From contig PLNW01000132.1 in the NCBI GenBank assembly GCA_003142855.1, forward strand, positions 1-36,523: a DNA stretch of 36,523 bases. Reading direction: 5' to 3'. This DNA comes from Myxococcales bacterium. GTDB lineage: Bacteria > Myxococcota_A > Polyangia > Fen-1088. A program made the translations under genes and the position numbers. Every line of letters starts with the position of its first letter. Within the stretch, counting starts at the first letter, position 1. The notes beneath the pieces were generated by a model. It did not search any database. It was not told where the DNA came from and saw only the letters and a list, made by a program, of their open reading frames with translations. This document shows positions 12,426 to 19,519 of this stretch, in pieces.

Positions 12426-14531
12426 TCAGTATCCTGCCGGTGCGCCGCCGGAGCGGGGCTCGGCCACGGCCTCCAGCCCCGCTTTGCCGCGAATCACGAG
12501 ATTGACCTTGCCGATCTTGTCTCGGGCTTCCAGGTGGTGGCCCTTGGCGCGCAACGATTCCACGACCGACGCTGGCAACGCGGGTTCGTAGCGGAGCACG
12601 TCTGGGCTCCATTGGTGATGCACGCGAGGCGCGGCCTCTGCGGCTTGTGCGTCCATGCCGAAAACCAGCACGTCGAGCAGGATCTCGACGGTGCTTGAAA
12701 TGATCATCGGGCCGCCCGCCGCGCCCAGGACCATTTCCACGCCGTCTTCGCCAACAACAATGGTGGGCGACATGGACGAGAGCGGCCGCTTGCCCGGCGC
12801 GAGCAGGTTGGCGTCGCCAGCCACCAGCCCGAACGCGTCGGGAACGCCAGTCGCCAGCGAGAAATCGTCCATCTCATTATTGAGCAGCACACCCGTGCGG
12901 CCGGCCAGAAGGTGCGCGCCGAATTCCAGGTTGATGGTCGTCGTGAGCGCGACGGCGTTGCCTTCGCGGTCCACCACGGAGATGTGGGCGGTCCCCGCGT
13001 CGCGGGCCGGGGCAGCGGCCAACGAAGGAGTCGTGCCGTAGCGCTCGGGGGCCAGCGTGCCACCGGGTTGAATGCGGGCTAGCAGCTCGCGATGATAGGA
13101 GGAGTCGAGCAGGTGTGACAGCGGCACGTTGACGAACGCGGGATCGCCGAGAAAGCGACTGCGGTCGGCGAAGCCATGCTTCAAGGCCTCGACCAGCAGG
13201 TGCAGGTAGGCCGGATCTTGCGCGCCGCCGGGCACGGGATTCCAGGACGTCGTGCGCTCGCTGAGGATTCCCAGTACCTCGAACATGATCACCCCGCCGG
13301 CCGACGGTGGCGGGAAGGCGAAGATGCGCCGGCCGCGGAATGTCGTCAGCAGAGGCGCGCGCTCGATTGCTGCATAGCCAGCCAGATCGTTGCGCTCGAG
13401 CACGCCGCCCGCGTCCCGCACGGCGGTGACGATGGCGTCGGCTATCTCGCCTCGATAAAAAGCGGCGGCGCCCTCGCGACGCAGGCGCGCGAGGGTTCGG
13501 GCCAGCTCGGGCCGCCGCACGAGATCGCCGGCGCGAAGCTGGGCCAGAGGGCCGCGCTTGCGCGCGAGCACCTGAGCAAGAAAACTGGCGGCGTCGGGCG
13601 ACTGCTTGAGCTCGTCGGCCACATGATCGACCAGCCACGCTGATGCCGGGAATCCACGCGCGAGCGCCTCGGCCGGCTCCACGCAGCGAGCGAAGCGCCG
13701 CTTGCCCCACCGGCGCACGAGCTCGGCCAGCCCGGACGGCTCGCCGGGCACACCGACTGCCAAACCGCCGCGAACCGAAAGGGCCCGATCGATCCGGCCA
13801 GCGCGCATGAATAGATCGGGGCGCAGGGCCGCGGGTGCAGTCTCGCGAAAATCAAGCGCCTCGACCTTGCCAGTCTTGGCAGAATAGATGAGGGCAAAGC
13901 CACCGCCTCCCAGGCCCGATGCGAATGGGTCTACGACACCAAGCGCCAGCGCCGTGGCACAGGCTGCATCGGCCGCATTCCCGCCCGCGGCCAGCACGCG
14001 GGCGCCGGCTTGTGAAGCCAACCGTGAATCGGAGGCCACCATGCCATGAGCGGCGTGGAACCGAGTCGCGTGGGGAGCCTGCCGGCCCTTCGGGACGGAC
14101 AGCCCACCCTGACCGCCCTGCGCGCTTCGCGCGCACCCTCGCCGGCAGCGCACCATCGCGCGAGGCCGAGCGCAGCGAGCGGGGCGGGTGTGGGCTTCTT
14201 GGGGGGCCGAAGGGCATGGCGAGGCCGAGCGCGAGGGCGCGAGCGTAGCGAGCGGGTGTGGTGGGGAAGGTGCAGGTCCCGAAGTCCCCGAAGGGGGAAG
14301 CGAGCATGGGGTGGTGGCAGGTGGGGGGCCGAAGGGCAAAGCGAACCCTTTGAGGGTTCCCATGTCAGATCGTCCGTCCGCCGCGCTTGTGGCAAGCAGA
14401 CCCACACCGATCGCGGGTAGGACCCCGCGCCGGAAAAGTGGGCAACCAATCAATAATTGAAGGAAACTCAAGGTCGGCGTAACCTCAGACCGATTCCCGA
14501 CTAGGGAAAACTGACATGGACGAGCCGTCAA
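12426..14531 (-). CDS. ggt: Gamma-glutamyltransferase with unusual long N-terminal extension
   Basis: Residues from about 164 (HGMVASDSRLASQAGARVLAAGGNAADAA) to the end are a complete gamma-glutamyltranspeptidase, which cleaves or transfers the gamma-glutamyl group of glutathione and related compounds. The autoprocessing site is the threonine in GTAHISVVD, followed by the NEMDDFS segment and the C-terminal ligand-binding region. The open frame runs further upstream and includes a Tat-like signal (FRRGVLPAIGVGLLATSA, about residues 33-50), separated from the enzyme by about 100 Pro/Ser/Ala-rich residues encoded by a GC-rich repeat. The true start is uncertain: ATG 14531, TTG 14471, ATG 14156 or ATG 14042. 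The longest frame overlaps the start of the divergent PilZ-PEGA gene by 16 bp. Confidence 0.85.
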   Translation of the reverse strand: MTARPCQFSLVGNRSEVTPTLSFLQLLIGCPLFRRGVLPAIGVGLLATSAADGRSDMGTLKGFALPFGPPPATTPCSLPPSGTSGPAPSPPHPLATLAPSRSASPCPSAPQEAHTRPARCARPRAMVRCRRGCARSAQGGQGGLSVPKGRQAPHATRFHAAHGMVASDSRLASQAGARVLAAGGNAADAACATALALGVVDPFASGLGGGGFALIYSAKTGKVEALDFRETAPAALRPDLFMRAGRIDRALSVRGGLAVGVPGEPSGLAELVRRWGKRRFARCVEPAEALARGFPASAWLVDHVADELKQSPDAASFLAQVLARKRGPLAQLRAGDLVRRPELARTLARLRREGAAAFYRGEIADAIVTAVRDAGGVLERNDLAGYAAIERAPLLTTFRGRRIFAFPPPSAGGVIMFEVLGILSERTTSWNPVPGGAQDPAYLHLLVEALKHGFADRSRFLGDPAFVNVPLSHLLDSSYHRELLARIQPGGTLAPERYGTTPSLAAAPARDAGTAHISVVDREGNAVALTTTINLEFGAHLLAGRTGVLLNNEMDDFSLATGVPDAFGLVAGDANLLAPGKRPLSSMSPTIVVGEDGVEMVLGAAGGPMIISSTVEILLDVLVFGMDAQAAEAAPRVHHQWSPDVLRYEPALPASVVESLRAKGHHLEARDKIGKVNLVIRGKAGLEAVAEPRSGGAPAGY
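14162..14345. repeat. GC-rich direct-repeat segment inside the ggt 5' region
   Basis: Two short motifs occur twice each: GAGGCCGAGCGC at 14162-14173 and 14221-14232, and TGGGGGGCCGAAGGGCA at 14200-14216 and 14322-14338. Between them are variants of AGCGAGCGGG and GGTGTGG. The segment looks like intergenic repeat material rather than selected protein-coding DNA, although the ggt reading frame stays open through it. It separates the putative signal peptide from the mature enzyme. Confidence 0.6.
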
Positions 14532-16387
14532 GCCCAGAAGGCACCCCGATCACACTTCGGATCAAGTTCAAGAGTGTGAGCCTCGATGATTTCGTCGCGC
14601 GCTACGGCGCAGACGTAAGCGCGGGAGGCATCTTCATCCGAACCAAGCAGCCGCTGGGCGTTGGGTCGGCGCTGCATTTCGATTTCAGCCTGGCCGACGG
14701 CAGTCCCCTGATGACGGGCTTGGGCACGGTGGTGTGGGTTCGCGAACCGGAGCCGTCGCGGGCCGGCAGCATTCCCGGCATGGGGGTGCGTTTCGATCAG
14801 CTGGCGCCCGAGAGCCAGCAGACTCACCAGCAGATCTTGGCTATCAAGGCCCGGCGCGGGGATCGGCCGACCGCGACGCCTCCCCAAAGTCCTGCTGCTG
14901 CGCCGGCGCCGCGATTCGCGGCCCGGCCGGCAACGCCTCCGCCGTTGGCGGCCGGCCCGGCGCCAGCCAAGCCCGTTGCCTCGCCGCCTTCCGCACGCGG
15001 ACCGTCCGACACGTTCGATGAGTTCGCTTCAGGCGGCAAGACCGAGATCGCTGACCGGCCGCCCAGCTTCTACTTTGATTCGCTAGACAAGGCGCATGGT
15101 GCTGCAGCGGGCGCGCAGCAAGCCGAGGACGCGGCACCCAAGGCGACCTTGGACGACACGAACACGGATTCTCAGCTTGCCGGCCCGGCTGCTTCGTCGT
15201 GGTCCGAACCCATCGACATCAGCGAAGACGCCAGCGCGACGGCTCCATCTCCTGCAGCGACTGCCGCGCGAGCGGCCGCAGCCGAGCAGGGCCGGCCCCA
15301 GAGCGCGGGCGACGAGTTGAGGCCCGCGAGCCTGGATCTCCCACTCGGCGACAGCGCCCCGGTCGCCGATCTTCAGCCGCCGTCAGAGCCGGCTGCTGCG
15401 CCCGCGGCAGGGCAGAGTTGGCTTGATCGAGCGATGAAGATGACAGACGGTGCCGGCGCGGCTCCGGTCGAGACCTCGGCGGAGCACACCGAAGAAACGG
15501 CCGCTCCGCCGGGAGCCATGCAGACCGAAGCACCACCTCCTGCCCCGGGCGATGCTGATCACTCGGCGTTCGGGGACGCGGGGGCTTTCGACCAGGACGT
15601 CCCGGATCTGTTGACCAAGAAATCCGGCGGGCAGGGCAAGAAGCTGATCGTGGTGGGCATCGTGGCGGCAGGGCTGGCTTTTGCGGGAGTCTATTTGATG
15701 CAGACCAAGCCGTGGCAGACCCCGGTGGCGCCTGCGTCGCGTCCCGCGCCGGCCGAGCCCGTGCCCTCTCCCGTTGCCGCCCCTGCAGTAGCCAAAGTGG
15801 GCGAGCCCAGCCAGCCAGCCGCTACACCGACACCGCCGCCAGTGGAAGCTGTGCCGGTCAAGCCCGCTGAGAAACTCCCGACCCCGGCGCCGACGGCAGT
15901 GCCAAGCAAGACCAAGCCAGAAAGGGTCGAGGCCGCCAAGCCAGTTGAAGCCGCGAAGCCAGTTGAGGCCGCCGAAGCTGCCAAGCACCCGGGCCCGGCG
16001 GCAGGATCGGCCAAGAAGACGGCGAGCAAGTCCGCATCTTCCCCGTCGCCAGCTCCGGCCGTGCCGGGCGAGACCGTGTATTTGGTCAAGGTGCGGTCCC
16101 TGCCGGTCGGGGCGCAGGTTCTCATCGATGGCGAGCCTATGGGGCAGACGCCTTTCCAGCGGCGCATCTTGGACATGGACAAGTCTCACACGGTGACTGT
16201 GCGCAAGCCGGGATTCTTGCCCTATGAGAGCAGCGTCAGCCCCTCGAGTTCCTGGGCAAAAGACGGCAACATGCAGACTCTTGGCGTGTTCGCCAAGCTG
16301 AAGAAGATGAAGGCCCAGGCTGCCGAGACGTCAGCCGCGCCCGAGGCTCAGCCTGCACCATCGACGGACTCGCCCGAGAAATTATAG
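14516..16387 (+). CDS. PilZ-domain protein with TM helix and C-terminal PEGA domain
   Basis: A 623-residue protein. Residues about 12-115 form a PilZ-type domain of the group common in myxobacteria: SLDDFVARYGADVSAGGIFIRTKQPL, then GLGTVVWVREPE and PGMGVRFDQL. The DxSxxG motif is present (DVSAGG), but the usual RxxxR that binds c-di-GMP is not evident. Residues about 120-370 are a Pro/Ala-rich, probably disordered linker. One membrane helix (about 376-394, LIVVGIVAAGLAFAGVYLM) precedes a second Pro/Ala/Lys-rich linker and a PEGA domain (about 520-600, SLPVGAQVLIDGEPMGQTPF). This suggests a cytoplasmic PilZ part and a periplasmic PEGA part joined across the membrane. Function is inferred, not known. 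Confidence 0.85.
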   Translation: MDEPSSPEGTPITLRIKFKSVSLDDFVARYGADVSAGGIFIRTKQPLGVGSALHFDFSLADGSPLMTGLGTVVWVREPEPSRAGSIPGMGVRFDQLAPESQQTHQQILAIKARRGDRPTATPPQSPAAAPAPRFAARPATPPPLAAGPAPAKPVASPPSARGPSDTFDEFASGGKTEIADRPPSFYFDSLDKAHGAAAGAQQAEDAAPKATLDDTNTDSQLAGPAASSWSEPIDISEDASATAPSPAATAARAAAAEQGRPQSAGDELRPASLDLPLGDSAPVADLQPPSEPAAAPAAGQSWLDRAMKMTDGAGAAPVETSAEHTEETAAPPGAMQTEAPPPAPGDADHSAFGDAGAFDQDVPDLLTKKSGGQGKKLIVVGIVAAGLAFAGVYLMQTKPWQTPVAPASRPAPAEPVPSPVAAPAVAKVGEPSQPAATPTPPPVEAVPVKPAEKLPTPAPTAVPSKTKPERVEAAKPVEAAKPVEAAEAAKHPGPAAGSAKKTASKSASSPSPAPAVPGETVYLVKVRSLPVGAQVLIDGEPMGQTPFQRRILDMDKSHTVTVRKPGFLPYESSVSPSSSWAKDGNMQTLGVFAKLKKMKAQAAETSAAPEAQPAPSTDSPEKL

Positions 16388-16400
16388 GGATGCTTTGAAC

Positions 16401-17645
16401 ATGACTGGTTCCCGGCGGTCGGCGTGGGGCGTGGCGGGAGTGGTGCTGTTGTTGTCGGCGCTGGCTGCGTTGGGTGTGGCCGGGACCATGGCCCACAAGT
16501 GGCACGTGAAGAAGCAATCGGCGGCGACCGCGCGGGGAGCCGCGCGTTTCGCTCGCATCGACGTGCACACTCACATCAGTCCAGATGGCGTCGAGCGCGC
16601 CCTGCAGATTATGGAGACCTGGGGCATCGTCGGCATGGTGAACCTGTCGGGCATGAGCCCGGGTCCGCCGCACCACGCGCTGGAAACCCAGCTTGCCGCC
16701 GCCCGCGCTTCGGGGGGACGCATCGCTGTTTTCGCCAACGCCGGCTTCATGAAGGCATTGCGCATGGCCAATCAGGGCGTGCGGGCCGACTACGGCAACG
16801 CGATGGCCGAAGAGTTGGTGCTGTCCAAGCAGCTCGGGGCCATCGGCCTGAAGATCCCCAAAGGCCTGGGGCTCGGTTATCCCATGCCCGACGGCAAGCG
16901 CGTGCTTCCGGTGGATGACCCGGGTCTGGATCCCTTGTTTGAGAAGGCCGGCGAGCTGGGCATGCCGGTGGCGATTCACACGGGCGATCCCAAGGCCTTC
17001 TGGCAGCCTGCCGACGCCAAGAACGAGCGCTGGGAAGAGCTGCAGGCGCACCCCGAGTGGTCTTTCCGCGGCCAACCGGTGCCGTCGTGGGAAGAGATCT
17101 ACGCGGCCTTCGAGCGGCGCGTGGCCCGCCACCCCAAAACCACCTTCATCGGGGTGCACTTCGGCAACGATCCCGAGGATCCGGAGCACGTGGCGCAGAT
17201 GCTCGACAAGTACCCCAACCTGTACATCGACACCGCCGCACGCGTGCCCGAGATTGGGCGCCAGGACGCGGCCAAGATGCGGCTCTTCTATGAGAAGTAC
17301 CAGGACCGCATCCTGTTCGGCACCGACCTGGGCGTCGCGGCCGAACAGGACGGCATGATGTATGGCTCGAACGGCGCCAATCCGCCCACCTTGGAAGACG
17401 AGGCCCGCTACTTCACCTCGACCTGGCGTTACTTCGAGACGCGCGACAAGCAGTTCGAAAGTCCCACGCCCATCCAGGGGCGCTGGAAGATCGACGGCGT
17501 GGGGCTGCCCGAGGCTATCTTGCGCAAGATCTACTTCGAAAATGCCGTCCGCATACTGAAGTGGCGGCCGCCCCCCGGTCCGGTCATGGTGCCTCATCCT
17601 ACGGCAGGTGCAGTTCCGCCGCCCAACGGGCCGGCAGGAAAATGA
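16401..17645 (+). CDS. Amidohydrolase family (Amidohydro_2) protein, membrane-anchored or exported
   Basis: A 414-residue TIM-barrel metal hydrolase. Metal ligands are visible in order: DVHTH near residue 52, the lysine in IGLKIPK, VAIHTGD, FIGVHFG, and the aspartate in ILFGTDLG. The family includes decarboxylases and hydrolases (ACMSD-like), so the reaction is open. An N-terminal hydrophobic segment (about residues 9-28) after two arginines indicates a signal anchor or signal peptide, so the enzyme probably acts outside the cytoplasm. The ATG at 16401 follows a GGGA; a TTG two codons earlier also exists. It begins 13 bp after the PilZ-PEGA stop and is likely cotranscribed with it. Confidence 0.87.
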   Translation: MTGSRRSAWGVAGVVLLLSALAALGVAGTMAHKWHVKKQSAATARGAARFARIDVHTHISPDGVERALQIMETWGIVGMVNLSGMSPGPPHHALETQLAAARASGGRIAVFANAGFMKALRMANQGVRADYGNAMAEELVLSKQLGAIGLKIPKGLGLGYPMPDGKRVLPVDDPGLDPLFEKAGELGMPVAIHTGDPKAFWQPADAKNERWEELQAHPEWSFRGQPVPSWEEIYAAFERRVARHPKTTFIGVHFGNDPEDPEHVAQMLDKYPNLYIDTAARVPEIGRQDAAKMRLFYEKYQDRILFGTDLGVAAEQDGMMYGSNGANPPTLEDEARYFTSTWRYFETRDKQFESPTPIQGRWKIDGVGLPEAILRKIYFENAVRILKWRPPPGPVMVPHPTAGAVPPPNGPAGK

Positions 17646-17687
17646 ACCGCGTCACGAAGCTATCGTACCGTCGCCGTCGCGAACTGC

Positions 17688-17715
17688 TTGACCTCGAAGC
17701 GCGGCTGCCCATAAT
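17688..17715 (+). promoter_or_regulatory. Sigma-70-type promoter of tRNA-Asn
   Basis: TTGACC (17688-17693), a 16-bp spacer, then CATAAT (17710-17715). Each hexamer matches consensus at 5 of 6 positions, and the -10 box ends 15 bp before the mature 5' end of the tRNA, a suitable distance for a short leader. Confidence 0.7.
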
Positions 17716-17730
17716 CATCGCCTTCCACAT

Positions 17731-17803
17731 TCCGGAGTAGCTCAGTCGGCAGAGCAGGCGGCTGTTAACCGCCGGGTCGGGGGTTCGAATCCCTCCTCCG
17801 GAG
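17731..17803 (+). tRNA. tRNA-Asn (anticodon GTT)
   Basis: A complete cloverleaf can be drawn. The acceptor stem is TCCGGAG (17731-17737) with CTCCGGA (17796-17802); the D arm is GCTC/GAGC; the anticodon stem GGCGG/CCGCC encloses the loop CTGTTAA with anticodon GTT at 17764-17766; the T arm is GGGGG/CCCTC around TTCGAAT. The discriminator base is G. CCA is not encoded in this copy (CAC follows), whereas CCA does follow the repeated 3' half at the far end of the island. The gene is the integration target of the adjacent element, which rebuilt its 3' half. Confidence 0.97.
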
Positions 17804-17804
17804 C
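17757..17804 (+). repeat. attL: left 48-bp direct repeat
   Basis: Identical over 48 bp to 27519-27566. It covers the tRNA from the start of the anticodon stem through the discriminator base plus one nucleotide. This is the usual attachment-site position for tyrosine integrases that target tRNA genes. Confidence 0.95.
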
Positions 17805-17915
17805 ACCTAGCAAATTCGTGGTTCTCGACGGAGAACGCAGCGTTTTTGGCTCTCCCACACGGCGCGGTGAAAACGCGGCAAGAAGCGGATGGAAGTGGCA
17901 AAATGGGGATGTTTT

Positions 17916-17932
17916 GCCCAACCTTTGCCCAC
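17916..17932 (+). repeat. Left copy of a 17-bp subterminal repeat (candidate integrase arm site)
   Basis: GCCCAACCTTTGCCCAC occurs here, 112 bp inside attL, and again at 27442-27458, 61 bp inside attR, in the same orientation. The left site holds two TTTGCCCA units 11 bp apart (17913 and 17924). Position near both ends suggests an arm-type binding site for the integrase or a directionality factor; this is inferred. Confidence 0.55.
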
Positions 17933-17945
17933 CGAATTTCCCGCC

Positions 17946-18677
17946 ATGAAAGCCCGCTCGAAAGCCACAGCGGAGTCGCGCGCGCCGGTCGCGACTTCAC
18001 GGCGGGTTCAGCGTTTCGCCCCTGCCGGCACGCGGACGCGCGAGGCGGTGTGGGCGGACGGGTTCCCCGAGAATGCGAGGGCGATCTGCAAGGCTGTGAT
18101 TAGCGGCGCGACGACCGCGGAGCGACTGGCGCGGGCTGCGCTGGCGGTTCTCGACAAGAAGGAGTCGACGAAGGACGAGATGCAGGCCTGCGTTCGATGG
18201 ATGCGGACACTTCTGCCGTTGCTTCCTGCGTTTCGTCGGTTCGAGGAGTGCGAGCCGCTGGGCAGGACTGAGTTTTATGTCTACGCCACCTACGAGCGGG
18301 CGAAGAGGCTACTTCATGGGCTGGCGCAAGACTTCGCGCGACGCCGAGACATCTACGAACTAGCCGAGAACGCAGAACTCGCCCGCGCGAGCGTCGATGC
18401 GCTCGTTCCCGCGGGCGGAAACGACCAGCCGTGGGCGCCGAGCTTCGCGCCGCTGAGGAGGAACCTCGTAGGGTGGCTTGTGAACTGCGTGGCCCCCGAG
18501 AATGTGGGCAAGCTCAACTTCGAGGACGAGGCGCAATCGATGACTGCGGCGGTGTGGCGGCGAACCGAGCGTCAGGTACAGGACATCGTGGGCCGCTCGC
18601 GTGCGTGGGACCGAGTCGAGTCCCCGATACTCTTCGCCGACCTGGAAAGCTTGTCAGCCGGTGCCGTGAAGAAGTAG
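17946..18677 (+). CDS. Unrecognised protein, first gene of the island
   Basis: A 243-residue, mostly helical protein of unknown family. The N-terminus is basic and low in complexity (MKARSKATAESRAPVATSRR), followed by helices rich in Ala, Arg and Glu and several Trp residues. No membrane segment, signal peptide or known motif is seen. The start is placed at the ATG at 17946; an upstream ATG at 17889 would put the 17-bp subterminal repeat inside the gene. It lies between attL and the HTH regulator and points in the same direction as the replication genes. Confidence 0.65.
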   Translation: MKARSKATAESRAPVATSRRVQRFAPAGTRTREAVWADGFPENARAICKAVISGATTAERLARAALAVLDKKESTKDEMQACVRWMRTLLPLLPAFRRFEECEPLGRTEFYVYATYERAKRLLHGLAQDFARRRDIYELAENAELARASVDALVPAGGNDQPWAPSFAPLRRNLVGWLVNCVAPENVGKLNFEDEAQSMTAAVWRRTERQVQDIVGRSRAWDRVESPILFADLESLSAGAVKK

Positions 18678-18768
18678 GCCGCCGGATCGGTCCGCGTTTT
18701 TCGGGCTGAATTCGCGGACCGATGGCTCTCGCGTGATCGCACTCGGTCGTGAGACATCACGAGACACC

Positions 18769-18984
18769 ATGAACACGTCCACCGCATCGTCGAGTTCCCG
18801 AGCCTTTCTCAGTGACACGCAGATCGCCGAGCTGCTAGCCGTGCCCGTCGCAACCGTCGGGTGGTGGCGCCGGGTCGGCAAGCTGCCCTATCTGCGGGTC
18901 GGCCGCTACCCGCGCGTGCGTCGCGCGGCCCTCGACGCTTTCCTTGAGGCGCGGACGGTGCAGAGGTCGAGGGTCCGGCCGTGA
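18769..18984 (+). CDS. HTH_17 DNA-binding protein (AlpA/excisionase-like)
   Basis: A 71-residue protein with a MerR-like winged helix of the HTH_17 type: FLSDTQIAELLAVPVATVGWWRRVGKLPYLRVGRYPRVRRAALDAFLEA at about residues 13-61. Small proteins of this kind act as AlpA-like activators or excisionases in satellites and integrative elements. The ATG at 18769 is preferred because it gives a compact domain; an in-frame GTG at 18733 is possible. It lies just upstream of the primase-replication genes, where AlpA-type regulators are common. Confidence 0.82.
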   Translation: MNTSTASSSSRAFLSDTQIAELLAVPVATVGWWRRVGKLPYLRVGRYPRVRRAALDAFLEARTVQRSRVRP

Positions 18985-19057
18985 GTTTGGTTCGCCTCGC
19001 CGGCTCTGCGGCTGACGTCGGCCGAGGACGTGGCGCGATTTCCACGGAATGCTGCTC

Positions 19058-19519
19058 ATGAGCACCACTCTGTCACCGCTCGGGCAGGCGGCTCTGGCCT
19101 ACGCGGCCAAAGGCTTCGCGGTCTTTCCATGCAAGCCCCGCTCAAAGCACCCCTTGACCGAGCGCGGATTCTTGGACGCCACTTTCAACACCGGGCAAAT
19201 CACGGAATGGTGGAGATCAATGCCTACCGCGAACGTCGGTCTTTCGTGCATAGCGTCCGGCCTGGTCGTGCTCGACATCGACCCACGCAACGGTGGTAAC
19301 GAGATTCTGGCCGCGCTGCTAGCTGAGCTGGGGCAATTGCCTGCGACTGCTGAGGCGGCGTCGGGTGGAGGTGGCAGGCACCTGATATTCCACGCACCGC
19401 CGGGAAAGATGCGCGGCTCACTCGGGCCAGGTTTGGACATCAAACACGACGGTTACATCATCGTGCCGCCAAGCGTGCATCCATCCGGCGGTGCCTATCG
19501 GTGGGTGGAGCCGCTATGA
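19058..19519 (+). CDS. Bifunctional DNA primase/polymerase N-terminal (Prim-Pol) domain protein
   Basis: A 153-residue stand-alone Prim-Pol domain, of the AEP fold used by many plasmids and satellites for priming. Visible motifs are GFAVFPCKPRSKHPL, the catalytic aspartate pair in VVLDIDPRNGG, the histidine in GGGGRHLIFHAP, and IKHDGYIIVPPSVHPSGGAYRWV. The stop comes right after YRWVEPL, where homologues often continue into a PriCT and helicase region. Here that region is the next ORF, in another frame, with an ATGA stop-start overlap. The ATG at 19058 has a GGA upstream; ATG 19049 is also possible. Confidence 0.88.
   Translation: MSTTLSPLGQAALAYAAKGFAVFPCKPRSKHPLTERGFLDATFNTGQITEWWRSMPTANVGLSCIASGLVVLDIDPRNGGNEILAALLAELGQLPATAEAASGGGGRHLIFHAPPGKMRGSLGPGLDIKHDGYIIVPPSVHPSGGAYRWVEPL

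Noticed and set aside
16236..17597. A 453-codon minus-strand frame opposite the amidohydrolase
   Set aside because: Antisense shadow; the plus-strand gene has all metal ligands.
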